A stretch of DNA of 64,000 nucleotides from Guillardia theta CCMP2712 (Eukaryota; Cryptophyceae; Pyrenomonadales; Geminigeraceae): contig NW_005434672.1 in the NCBI RefSeq assembly GCF_000315625.1, positions 950,310 to 1,014,309 on the forward strand, given 5' to 3'. Positions within the stretch are counted from its first letter, which is position 1; every line of letters begins with the position of its first letter. A model generated the notes under the pieces. That model had not been told where the DNA came from, searched no databases, and saw nothing but the letters and a program-made list of their open reading frames with translations. The position numbers and the translations under genes are program-made. Shown piece after piece: positions 22,279-34,860 of the stretch.

Positions 22279-25200
22279 ATGGCTTCCCTTCCTGAGGAGT
22301 GGTATAATCCTAATGCGAAAGGAAAGGTAAAACCTCTGCCGGTGCGGAGGATCGTGGACGACTTGCTACGACAAGGATACAATGACGATCAGGTTATGGA
22401 GTACATGAGCTCGAATTATCATGATTTCGTGGAGGTAGAAGGTATCACACGGGAGAAAATCGATGCTGTGCGAACCAGACAGAATCATGAGATGAAAGGA
22501 GTGCCAAGGGAGAACAGAACCTCCTACCGAGAAGCCTTGATCAAATGCCTCGGCGCCCTCGCCGTGCCTTGGTTGAACAAGCTCAACAGTGTTGGCAACA
22601 ACCGTCTTGATCTGAACAAGCTTGGTATCACGCAAGTGCCTGAGGAAATCTTTGACAAGACAACCAGCAAGTTCATCTTCAGCCTCTCGCTCTCCAACAA
22701 TCTGCTGCATCATCTGCCAAGAAACGTGCGAGAACTGCAGGAGGTGACCTCTGTCAACTTGTCAGCGAATCGTCTCAAGGAGCTGCCTCCTGAGCTAGGG
22801 GACTTGAAGAAGCTCAAGATTTTAAACCTTGAGAAGAACAAACTTAAGCTGCTCCCAAATGAGTTCGGAAATCTCAGGAGTTTGGAAACCTTGATTCTTG
22901 CATACAATGAGCTGGAATGTCTCCCTATCACACTTGCTCGTCTCAAATCTTTGACGGTCTTGACTGTTACGAACAATCCTTCCTTGCAAAGTCCTCCTTC
23001 TCATATCATCGACTCGGGATTGAGAGCCATTCTAGGTTTCCTGGAGGTCTTGGACGAGGGCAATGAAACCGGACGGCTTTGGCTATCCGGGTTCAAACTG
23101 AAGGCCATCCCTCCTGAGGTGATGGACCCTCGGACGTTTGACTCTTTCACTAGATTTCAAACAACTTTGACAGAGTTGGATTTGAGTAACAACTCCATCG
23201 CGAGCATACCGGATGAAATCTCTCTTTGCAATGTTGCAAACCCAACGGCTAGCCGTTTCAGTGGGTTGACTTCGCTTGAATTGTCAAACAACTTGCTCCA
23301 TGCGGTCCCTCGTTTCATTGTCTCCTTGTCGAGATTGAGAAATCTCAATCTCGAGAGAAATGCTGCTTTGAATGTGTTGCCGGTCGAGCTCGGAAACCTG
23401 ACAGACCTTACCAATCTCCTTGTGTCGTCGTCCAGCAATCAATCCAAGGATCAAAAACCATTCCAGAGTCCACCGCCTGAAATTCTAAATCTTTCGTTGG
23501 AGGTTTCGACGTATGACAAGGAGATTGGGATCTATCGACAAGGGTCAGCCGGCATCACAGTGAATTACCTGAGAATGATCAACGACTCAAAACTCTCAAA
23601 ATGCATTTTGCTCTCAAACATGGGGTTGAATGTATTTCCTCCAGAACTACAAATTGCTGCAGAAACGGTCTACTTGGAAGCAAGTGATAGAAATAAGCAA
23701 TCTGCAAAGCAGGAACGATTCAGAAAGACATTTTTGGAACCATTGGATTCGTTTTATGAGATGGAAAGTATAACATTGAGTCGAAACCTGATCAAGAAGA
23801 TTCCTGAAGCCATCGGAGCCTTTCATGCCTTGAATTCACTTGACTTTGCACACAACCAGCTTGTTGCATTACCTGATAGTATCGGAATGCTCACCAATCT
23901 AACAGAACTGATGCTTTCGTACAATCTGATATCATCCATACCTGATAGCATCAAGAAATGCGTCATGCTCGAGACGTTTCTGGCCCAAAGCAACAAGATC
24001 GTTAAGGTTTCCAAGGGCATCTTTGAGTGCAACAAGTTGAAAGTGTGTAGGATGGATCACAATCTGATATCAGAGCTGCCTCCGGAAATCCTCGGTGCTA
24101 GTTCGCTGACAGTATTGAATTTGTCTTTCAATGGCCTAAAAAGCCTCCCTGATTCTCTTTGCAGCCACGTACACTTGAGATTTCTTCACCTTGACTCGAA
24201 CAAGCTGACTGAGCTTCCGCCCTCCATCGGAAGATTCGAAGAGTTGATTGAGTTGTCTCTGAGAAACAATGATCTCACTGAAATCCCTCCTGCTGTTGGA
24301 AAATTGTACAATTTGAGAATTTTGAATATTGAGGGCAATGACAAGTTGGTTAGCCCCCCCTTATCTGTTGCGTCGCGCGGCATGAACAACATCAAGGTGT
24401 TTTTGAACAGAATCACTGCAGCTGGAATTACTAAAACCCTCTCGTTGCCGTTTACAAGCTTGCAGACATTTCCACAACCTGTCTTCGGCTTGCACCATTT
24501 GACGAAGCTAGACCTATCGCACAATCAGCTGAAGGCCATTCCCAAGGAAATTTCAGCTTTCACAGAGGTGGTTGACTTGAAGTTATCATTTAATCGGCTC
24601 AGGTCAGTTCCGGAAGAAGTTGGCCTGTTGGAACATTTGCGTACTTTACATCTGAACAATAACCAACTGAGAGACCTTCCTGGCTCCATGGCTGGTTTGG
24701 CAAGTCTCTTCGAACTTTGCCTACACAGTAACAAGATGCGACACATCCCACTGTGTCTTGGCGCCTTGGAGAATGTACGATACCTTTCGATCGCTGACAA
24801 CCCAATTGAAGATCCTCCACCAGAGATCGTCAATGGACTGAACGGTTCAAAGGACACTTTCAATTATGTGAAGAATATGTTTGATGCCTTGTCTTCTGAC
24901 TTTCTTAATTTTGAGTCTTTCAATCTTGCGAGTATTCCGCAGACTATCCTTGCATTGACTAACTTGCAAGTAATTTATCTTGGAAAGAATTTGTTGAAGG
25001 ACATCCCTCCAGCTCTGGGACGTTTGAAGCGTTTAAATACATTGTGTCTGGACTACAATCAAATTCAGAATGTCCCTGATGAGATCCGAACATTGTCTGA
25101 AATTCAAGTGTTTGACCTCAGCCACAACTGCCTCTCTACATTTCCAACTGTCGTGCTTAATATGCAAAAGATGAAAGAGTTACGTCTGAACAGCAACAAG

Positions 25201-28200
25201 ATACACAGCATTCCAGAACGAATGGATCAACTATCAGCTTTAACCTGTCTTGCTGTCAGTGAAAATCCGATTGAAAGCATTCCAGTCAATGTGAGCAAGC
25301 TAACATGTTTGAGAGAATTGAGGTTCGATGGTACTCAAATTCGCCGAATTCCGGTGGAGCTAGCTAATCTTTCATATTTGCGCTGTCTGAAAATGGACGA
25401 TGCAAAAATGATTGATCCCTCTCCCGCGATCTGCCAAGGCGGTTTGCAGTTGATCATGGACTACCTTTCTTCGACTCTGAGCGCATCAATTTCCAAGCGG
25501 CTGAACTTGAATCAGAGCTATCTCTCTCACTTCCCTGATGTTGCCCTGCAAAGATTACATGGCTCGATCACATGTCTGCATCTTTCCAGAAACAATTTCA
25601 CCGACCTTCCAGAACAGTTTGCCAAGATGAGGTGGTTGACTGAGCTTGACTTGAGTTACAATCAGCTTGGAAAGGTGCCTCTCGCCGTCTGCAAATTAAT
25701 CAGGTTGCAAGTTTTGAATCTGAAAGGAAATGTTGACATAAGGCACTTACCTGTGGAGTTGGGCCACCTGAAGGAGCTTTCTAAGCTTCATGTCTCCAGT
25801 GACTTTCTTCTGTCGCCTCCAGCTGAGATCGTGAAGAAAGACAAGCCGAATTTCTCACAGAACGCTGCCCTGGGAGTTGTGGAGTACCTTCAGATCGTGT
25901 CTGAGAGCAGGTTTGCCAGCTCCCTTACCTTATCCCGCATGGGGTTACGACAGTTTCCTCCCGAGCTAGTAACAGCGCTGAGCTCTTTTTGGGAGTACTC
26001 AGAGGCAAGAGGAGTGTTTCTGACCGGCGAAGGAAACCTGAAGTATCTACAAGAAGTCGTCTTGGATCATAATAACATACAGATACTCCCTGCCGTCATC
26101 TCGCAGATGCCTTGCCTTGAATCACTCAACGCTTCTGCCAACCTGATTCAGACCTTACCTGCCTCTGTTGGAAATCTGATCTCCCTCAAGTCACTCGATC
26201 TCAGCAAGAACGGGCTAGTGGCCATCCACGAGGAGATTTCGAACTTGGTGAACTTAGAACAACTCAAACTGCATGAGAACGAGATCACCGAGGTGCCGGA
26301 GTGTATCAGTGCACTGCAGAGCTTGAAAGAGTTCTCTCTCAGTCAGAACAACCTCGTCCAGCTGCCAAACTCCTTGCCCCAGCTCACGGGCTTGAAAAAT
26401 CTGCTGGTTGCAAAGAACAACTTATCTGTGGACTGCGGAGGCTGGGGGCTGCCAGGCATCTCATATGAAGTTGGATACATGACGAATCTAGTTGAGATTG
26501 ATCTTACCAAGAATGAGCTGCTGAAAGTTCCTCCGATGGATGTCTGCAAGGGAGCATCAAAGAACATCCTGTACTTCCTGAGAGCGCTGTATGAAGCCAG
26601 GAAGTCTAACGCGATCGATCTGAAGGAGCTTGACTTGAGAGAGATTCCTGATATTCTTATGCTCATGTCTAACTTGCACTCGATCAACTTGTCGTCGAAT
26701 GCCATTCGATTCATCAAGGCAGATGTGAAGAATCTGACGACGTTGACACACCTCAACCTTGACAAGAACGACCTGGTCACGTTGCCTGACGACCTCACGA
26801 GGATCTCGAACCTGATTTCTCTGAGCTGCAACTACAATCAACTCAAGGCTCTCCCCTTCACATGCAACAAGTGGGTCAGGATGGAGAAATTATACGCGAC
26901 TGACAACAAGATTCGTCATCTCCCCGAGACCATCTGCGAGATGCCGAACTTGACAGACCTTGACCTCGACAGGAACTGCCTGCTGGACCTGCCGGAGGCG
27001 TTTGTCCTCTGCACCAGCCTCACTAGGCTCAAGTTTGACACGTCGGAGATGGTCAAGGGGAGCCCCGCAAGAGAGTTGCCAGACGGGATCAAGAGATGTG
27101 AGATCCCCGCTGAGATTGCGATCCGCGGAGTTGAGACCATTATCAATCACTTCTTCAAGATGCACGTGGCATGGACATCTAAATCGCTTGACTTGAGCGG
27201 GTTTGGGCTGCGTTACGTCATGAATGATGTCTGTAACTTGTCAGTCTTGACGTCTCTGGACCTCTCAGAGAATCGATTGTTTTGTTTGCCTTCCGCCATG
27301 TCTGTTCTCACAAACCTCAAATCTTTGAATCTTGATCGCAATCTTTCCTTGGATCATTTTCACCATCACCTGCACGTTCTCACAAACCTGCAGAAGATTT
27401 CAATCAAAGCCGGGCTGCTTGATAGCTGGCTTCATCCCGCCATAGAGATGAAGTGGCCGCCGACCATCGTTGCAAGAGACGCAAAGCTCATGATCAAGTA
27501 CCTGACGGTGCTCAACGACTGTGTGGGGTATGAATACGTCGAGAGCGGTCACACGCATTACGTCTCCTCCAACAAGTTGGACTACAGGTTCGTTCCCCAT
27601 GAGGTTGCCTTGGACCCCGTGACTGCTGGCGAGATCGACTCGGATGCCAAGAGATCGTTCCCTAACTTCCCTCCTGAGATCGATCGACTCGGCCTGACCA
27701 ACCTGACGTGGCTCCAGCTTCCTGGGGGTCGAATCACCTCTGAAATGATCTCTGAACACATACCCAAGATCCCCAAGTTGAAGAAGCTGGTGTTGATTGA
27801 TCAGGAGATTGAGTACATTCCACCTGAGATCGCTATCCTTTCCAACTTGGAGGTGTTGTGCTTCACTGGGAACAGGATCAAGGAGATTCCTGACTTGATC
27901 TTCAAGATTCAAACTCTCACGAAGCTAATCTTGGTCGAAAATCACATCACAAAGGTTCCCAAGGAGTTGGGGCTGCTGACCAACCTGACGGACCTTGTTC
28001 TCACTTACAACAAACTGAAAACACTTCCCAAGGAGATCGGAGAGTTGTGGAAACTGGACTACCTTGTGTTGGATGAAAACATGATCACTGAACTGCCGGA
28101 CTCTATAGAGCATCTGACAAGCCTGAAGGAGCTGTCTTTCAACGACAACCGAATCACTCGATTTCCTCTCTCCCTTGGCGCTTTGACTCAGCTGGAGATT

Positions 28201-31048
28201 CTGGAGTTTGCAAAGAACCCTCCGATAGTCATGCCCCCGAAGCAAGTCTTGAAGTGCGAGGTGCAGGTAGTCATTGACTTCCTCTACCGACTTTGGCACT
28301 GCCGAGTGACATCAAAACTTGACCTGAGAAACTTTGCACTCAACGAAGACACGCTGCAGGTGGTGGTGGGGGAGGTGTCTATGTACTGCACAGAGCTAGA
28401 TCTCTCCAAGAACTCTCTTACCTTCCTCCCTTCAAACATCAGGGAGCTTTCAGGCCTGAAGAAGCTTGAACTGTCGCAGAACAACCTGAGAAACCTTAAC
28501 CTGGAGATCGAAGTCGAAGTTGCTCAGGTCGAGCAAGACGAAGACGACATCGGCCCAATCAACCTCACGCTGATGAAACTGTACAAGAGCATCGAGCTAG
28601 AGGAACTTTACAACGTGATGGCGAAGGATCATGGTGTTCGAAAAGTCATAGATCTTGTTGAATTCGTCAAAGACAACCAGAAAGTTGAAAGTTTGCCGAT
28701 CGGCCCCCTCGAGAAGATAAGATTGATAGATGCAGTCTACGGTCTATCCCAAGAGAACACCCACCTGGAGGATGAGTATGAACAAGCCTCTGAAGGAAGT
28801 TCTAACGAGGAGGGTGAGGATAATGTGGAGGAGGCAGAAAGGGAAAGGTCAAAACCCATGGAAGAATTCCTGGAGGATAATTTTGCTGGGCAAAACTTCA
28901 AGGTTGACTTCAGCATGATCAAGAATGCTGCGCATGCGACGAAAGTTGTGTTCTATCAGGCCATCCTGTCGGTGAAAGCCAAACTGATAGAGCGGAAGCG
29001 CAGGAAAGATCTGAGGGCACATGACAAGACGGTTGCAAAGAAGGCTTCAGGGTTTAAGAGAAAGTTGGAACGGATGGAGGCAGGAGGTATGCCAAAGAAG
29101 AAGGGAAAGAAGAAGGGGAAGAAGATTTTTGCTTCGGAAGAAGAGAGGCTAGAGCATGAGAGAAAGGCACAAGCAAACTTCTCAGAAGCTCTTGCTCTCC
29201 AAGAGGCGAAGAAATCGACAATTGACGACATTGTCCTGGACGCTGAGATGGGCGGGGGGCTGGTGAAGCAGAATATCTACTCCGTTGCCACCTTGACTGA
29301 GCTTGTCGAGTTGAGATGTCGCAAGAGCATGTTAGAGTATCTTCCTGAAGACATTGGGAAACTCACCGATCTCACCATCTTGGACTGCTCCAAGAATGAC
29401 ATCCGATGGATACCTCCAAGTTTTTCAGATCTGGTAAGTTTGAAAGTTGTAGATCTGCGAAACAATATCCTCTACGAACTTCCTGAGAACATCGGGAACT
29501 GCCAGTCGCTCTCACAACTCTATCTGCAACACAACAAGCTCTACAACCTCCCGGCTTCACTGTGCAAAGCACCTCTGAAGACGCTGAGAATCGATCACAA
29601 CAATTTTGACATCCTTCCAGAAGCTCTTGACAAGATCCTGGGTGTGGAAGTTTTCTCCTTCTCGCACAACAAAGTCAAACGATTTTCCAACAACTTCGGG
29701 CAGTTTGCGAGGTCGCTGACAGAGTTGAAACTCGCGTACAACAACTTCAGCATGATGTCGATCGTGTTCACGAACATGAACAACCTGAAGGTTCTTGATA
29801 TCTCAGGAAATCCTGTAAGTCGTACATGCATCCCTGCTCACGTCGATGCTGAAATGTTTGCAGGTGAAGAACGTTCCGGATCATATCTCGAGCTGCGAGA
29901 AATTGGAAGAGCTTTATGTGAATCTTTGCAGCCTGGACAAGATCAGCATCTACTTGGCAGAATGCAGGAATTTGAAAGAGCTGCACTATGATGGAAACGA
30001 CCTGATGAGATATCCTCCCAAGGAAGTACAGGTCAAGGGCCCAACGACGATGATGCGATATTTCAGACAAATCCTTGACTGCCCCAAGCACAACATGATG
30101 CTTCTTGACGGCTTCGACTTGTCTGACTTTGACAACATCATCTTGAACTACCCCAAGATAACTTGGCTGGACATGTCAAATAACAACCTGATGAAGATCC
30201 CCACAGAGATCAGGCAGCTTCAACAGATCGCACTTGTGAATGTCTCGCACAACAAGCTCGGCTGTATCCCGAAGATTCTCACTCTCATGTACTGCATCCA
30301 GGACTTTGCCATAGACGGCAACGGAATCGAACAGATTGAGCCGAGCATCGCACTGCTAACAGGGCTGACCAGGTTGTCTCTCTCGGAGAACCGGATCTCT
30401 AGGATGCATCCAGCGCTGTTCAAGCTCACTCAGCTCACCATCCTCAACCTCAACAGCAACAGACTGCAGAAGATCCCAGAGAGCATCAGAAACTTGGAGC
30501 AGCTCGTCACCTTCTCCTGCGGCAGCAACTTCATCGAAGACATTCCTCCGGAGATCTGTGAACTTGACAACCTGCGGCAGCTTGTCTTGTTCGGCAACAA
30601 CATCCGCCATGTCTGCCCAGAGCTTGGAGGCCTGACGGGGCTGGAAGTCCTATCGCTCTCTCAGAATCAGCTCACAGACATTCCGAAGCAGATGTTGAAG
30701 ACTCTGACCAACTTGAAGGAGCTGTGGTTGGCTTTCAACCACCTTCACAGCATCCCGTCCAGCATCGGGTACCTGAAGCACCTAGAGCAGCTCTGGCTGC
30801 AGGATAACGAGCTTGAGAGTCTTCCGCCGCAGATCGGGAGCTTGAAGAACCTCAATGTGCTGACTCTGACCGGCAACAGGATCTCAGAGCTTCCGGACTC
30901 CCTCAAGAGACTGGAAATCTCCCAGTATCACGAGGGTCACGTGGACAAGAACAAGAAGAATGTTCACGTATCAGGTGAAGAAGGAGCGGAGTATTGGCAA
31001 GACCTCGAACTGGATCGATTTGTGCAGGAAAGCTACCCGCTGTCTTGA
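22279..31048 (+). CDS. Giant leucine-rich-repeat protein, 2,906 residues
   Basis: Two exons, 22279-29814 and 29864-31048, joined by a 49-nt GTAAGT intron in phase 0. The ATG at 22279 follows an in-frame region with no earlier Met. After about 80 N-terminal residues, nearly the whole protein is short LRRs of the LxxLxLSxNxLxxLPxxI type, like Shoc2/Ras-suppressor LRRs. The array is interrupted at least eleven times by a motif PPxEI-x(5-20)-I-x2-YL (first near 22990, last near 30015), after which LRRs restart. A non-LRR insert at about 28510-29270 is acidic and then very basic (MPKKKGKKKGKK), predicted helical. There are no signal peptide, membrane helices, kinase or GTPase domain. It is probably a cytoplasmic scaffold. 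Near-absence of introns in 8.8 kb contrasts with every neighbour. Confidence 0.85.
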
Positions 31049-31972
31049 TCATTTGTATATAATGTTTATTCTTTGATACGCTTTAAGTTGTACATCTCAA
31101 TTCAATAAACTTGTGACTTGATCCATAGAATCCTATCATCGTGAAATGCGCTATCAACAGTTTTGCACCCAACGAACAACGATCATTGGGGAGCATGCTA
31201 TGAAATGTTTAAAGCATGTTGCAATATTGTGGAACATGATGTCTCTTCATGGATTTATGAAATTCGATCTAGATATTTCGGAGAGTTTGAAAGTGCTGAA
31301 TAGAACGACAAGCAGGGCAGTAGGCAGTAGAGTGAGGGCAAAGAGAATGAGAAGGCGAAGAGGAGAAGGCGAAGACGAATCGCACAGGGCACAGATAAGA
31401 AGGATATCAGAAGTATATGTACGTTACGAGTTGCGAAGGATTCTCCACATCACACGTAGCTCGACACCATAGAAGATGAATGACTATGAATGTACTTCGC
31501 ATATCTCAAGACAATACACGAGCTCAAACTTGTTTTCCGTACAGTATTCCAAGAGCTGATACATTCGAATCTTTGACTCTCATTCGAATCTTTGACTCTC
31601 ATGCTTCAACCGCATTCCGCACAAACTTCTTAATCAGCCTGACCTCTTTCTGTATCCATTCCAGATGTCCCCGGTATCGAACAAACTCTTCCTACATCAC
31701 CTTATCTTACACATCCCACATCCAATCTTGTACCTGCTTGCATCTCATCTCCTGTATCCTCAACCTGCTCCTCTTGCCCCTCCTGTTCCCTCTCCTGTCA
31801 TATCAACGGTCTAAACCTCCGACAGAGGACCTCGCATGTGGGGGTGATGGCTGAAAGGGGACCAACTAAAGGGGTAGTTTCCAGTATGTTTTGCGGGGAT
31901 ATGCCGTGGTAGGGTAGTAGATCCCCATATCAAAGAGGTAGGGTCCTTCTCTTAGGGCGGTGCCATGGTAGG
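31049..31972. other. Intergenic region between the LRR gene and endonuclease III
   Basis: A possible AATAAA polyadenylation signal lies at 31104-31109. A 19-bp direct repeat, ATTCGAATCTTTGACTCTC, is present twice in tandem at about 31563-31600. From about 31835 the sequence becomes rich in GGGGTA/GGTAGGG (AAGGGGTAGTTT, GTGGTAGGGTAGTAG, GAGGTAGGGTCC), directly ahead of the next gene. No gene is evident. Confidence 0.5.
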
Positions 31973-34552
31973 ATGCCAGGGATCGGAAGTAGAGGAAGTG
32001 GCGCGTTGAGGACGAGACCTGCTCCCTCCAGGTAGACTTGACTTGTCCTCTCTTAAGGTTTCGTGAGATCCGTCCTCCTGATCTCATGTTTGTGTTGTTT
32101 GCATCTGATTCTTGCATGGCAGGCTGTTGTTCATTGCAACTTTGGTGTCTGCATTCCGTCCGATCTGCGCATTTCTGTGGATTCCTGCCTCCATCTTCTC
32201 TAGATTCACTCAGTCTACACAGCCAAGAGCTGCTGTTGAGCATTCGCGGGCTTCTGTGTCGTCGAGACTCGGCAGGATCAGCAGATCAATCGTTCCCAGT
32301 GTCTCTCTATCAACAGTGTCTCAGGCTGTTCCAACCCCCAGCTTCATTTCAAGATCCATGACCATGCAGATGAATGGTGAAAATAAGGTAAATTATATTC
32401 TCGATCGATCTCACCACCACCTTCCTTCTCATCCTCATGTCAAGCATCGCTTTCTTTGTTCTTTAACCACATTCTTAGGTGAGTGGACGGAGAAAGAGAA
32501 AGGCAGCAACGTCCGTAGGAATAAGCGAAGAATCTCAGAATCTCCCCGATGGCAAGGGCCCACCACAAGACGCAGGTATTGCAATGCTCGGACCGCAGCG
32601 AAAGCGGAGGCAGGCAACCAAAGTGAGTGAAGGAGCGAATGCCGTCGATGAGACAAAGCCTACAAAGAAGAGGACATATCAAAGAGCAAGAAAAGTCAAG
32701 CAAGAAGATGATACCTTGGAACCCATGGTGAAGAAAGAAGATGATTCTTTGACAATGATGGTGAAGAAAGAAGAAGAAGTCACAATGAGCCAGTGCAAGG
32801 ATGAGATCAACAGCTCCGCCGCTGACGACAACAAACTCGAAGACTCCAAGTCAAGCGTAGAAGCTTCCCCAGGTTTGAGGTGCGCCTAGAGTTCAAGAAG
32901 TGATCTTGTTTCTCCAGAAAAGAAGAGCAGAAAACGAGTCCCCATACAGCCGGGCAGCTTGAAACCTCCAAAGGGATGGAGGGACATTTATGACCTGGTA
33001 ACAACTTTCGTGTGGTGAAAAAAAAATGACTGACATTCTTTCAGGTCGTTGAGCTGAGGAAAGAAAGAGATTTCCCGTAGACTGGGCAGGGAGCGAAGCG
33101 GTACGTGACACAGTGAAAGCGTTGCCGCATACTGGTCAGTGACAAGGGAGCCAGTTGGGGCTCAACGAGGAGACAGGGATGATGGATGAATTCCACGCAC
33201 TCGTTGCCTTGATGCTGAGCAGTCAGACGAAAGTGCTTAGTATATGTTATCCATGAGAACCTGAGCTGGTTGGCAGGACCAAGTTGTTGCCGAAGCCATG
33301 ATCACGATGAAGAAGAGGGGATTGACGGTCTTAGTGCCTATCCACATGGCATACCTGACTTTGAAACATGATTTGCAGGTTGACTCTGTCTTAGAAATGT
33401 CGGACAAAGAGCTGGACTCCATGATCTCTAAAGTTTGCAAATACTCGCCCAACTGCCCGTGTCATCTCAATTCATGTGATCAGGTTGGTTTCCACAACAA
33501 CAAGACGAAGTTCATCAAGCAAGCTGCCATGATCTTGAAAGAGAAACACGGTCGAGTCGATCGCTACATGTCTTGTCTTGCTGATCGATGACTCTGTAGG
33601 AGGGAGGGTTCCTCGCACACTTGAAGAGCTTTGTGAGCTTCCAGGTAAACAGAAGGCGACTGTCCTCTTACTTGACTCGACCCGTTCAGGTGTTGGACCG
33701 AAGATGGCGCTAATCACGCTCAAGGCTGCGTTCGGAATCATTTCCGGGATCGGTGTGTGCAAGAGAAAGTTTTGCTGTAGTTGAGAAACTTTTGTAGGTG
33801 TCGATACGCACATGCACAGAATGTTCAACGAGCTGAAGTGGGTGAATTCTTCAACGCCGGAGAAAGTAAGGAGCGGTGGGTCAAACCTCTCTTTGCCTGA
33901 CATTGATCATGGAAGACAAGAGAACAGCTCGAGGGCTGGCTACCCTATGAGGAATGGGGTACACTGCTCATGCATACTTCTGTCGTGTTGAGGAGAGAGA
34001 CAGGGAATATCAACGTCTTGTTCGTTGGACTAGGACAGGGAATACAGCAGGTGCAACTTGCAGCGGTCAGTTTGCACGAGATGACACCTTTACCATGTTC
34101 ACAGCCTGCTGAAAGGATCAAACTGGTTCGCAGATGTATCGACTGCTCCAAGGTTCTTGTCACTTTCAGGAGGAGTGGAGGTCATCATTTAACCTGTTGT
34201 AGCCTCTAGAAGCGATCAAGCTCATCAAGTTTCTGGGCGCTGATGTGAAGGGAACGGTCGACAAGGAGACAGGAGAAAACGCGCTGCTGTATGCATGCAG
34301 GTGTCTTAACTAGTACGCCGCTGAGTCATCGCACGAGTAACATGCTTGCAGGCAAGGGAAGGTTGAAGTTGTCAAGCAGCTGCTAAGGATAGGCTGCAAG
34401 GTGAGGACTGGACCTCCTCTGACTTGATCCCACTTGACCCGCGGTCTCAGCGAGACCATCGCAACACCATTGGAGAGAGCGCCCTGGACATAGCAAGGAA
34501 GCAGCAGTACGAGGAGCTCATTGCAATCTTGGAGAACAAGAAGTTGAACTAG
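31973..34552 (+). CDS. NTH1: Plastid-targeted endonuclease III (NTH1) fused to ankyrin repeats
   Basis: DNA glycosylase/AP lyase of base excision repair. Many exons: 31973-32031, 32123-32387, from 32479, and so on, with introns of about 45-90 nt. A signal peptide (LLFIATLVSAFRPICA) followed by F and a Ser/Arg-rich stretch indicates plastid import. After a basic linker comes the HhH-GPD core: ALVALMLSSQTK, DQVVAEAM, GFHNNKTKFIKQAA, a split LPG-VGPKMA with the catalytic Lys codon at 33701, and VDTHMHR with the catalytic Asp codon at 33803, then WLPYEEW and NVLFVGLGQ. The four iron-sulphur cysteines expected after GLGQ are absent. Instead three ankyrin-like units follow in frame (EAIKLIKFLGADV, GENALLYACRQGKVEVVKQLL, GESALDIARKQQYEELIAIL). 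An apparent one-base deletion sits at about 33075-33078 in the PVD motif region. Confidence 0.85.
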
Positions 34553-34860
34553 AGATTTTTGCCACATGTACGCTCCGAGCCTCGTTGCACCCTACTCCGC
34601 CACACCGCCCACTAGCCTCGGAATTTCGTTCTCCCGATAGTAAGCTCGAGGTCCCGGCAGTTTCGTTTGTTTTTTTCTTTTACAGATTGCCTTGTCTGGT
34701 TTTTTACTTTTTATTTTTTGTTCCCCCCCCTTCCTTGCAACCCATCGGTCCATGCAGGGGTGCCGCTCTTTGTATCTTGCCTGAAGCTTGCTCTCACGCG
34801 CTCGACATTCCTGCAAGCACAACATCATCTCGTCCTTGACAGAAGTAGAAAGAGACTGTT

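Noticed and set aside
26343..28484. Several minus-strand frames of 60-170 codons opposite the LRR gene
   Set aside because: Regular LRR codons leave the reverse strand free of stops; these frames lack splice signals, start contexts or recognisable motifs.
32479..32889. Basic, Lys/Glu-rich frame considered as a separate nuclear protein
   Set aside because: Its 5' end is an acceptor in phase with the targeting exon and its 3' end splices into the endonuclease III core, so it is the linker of NTH1.
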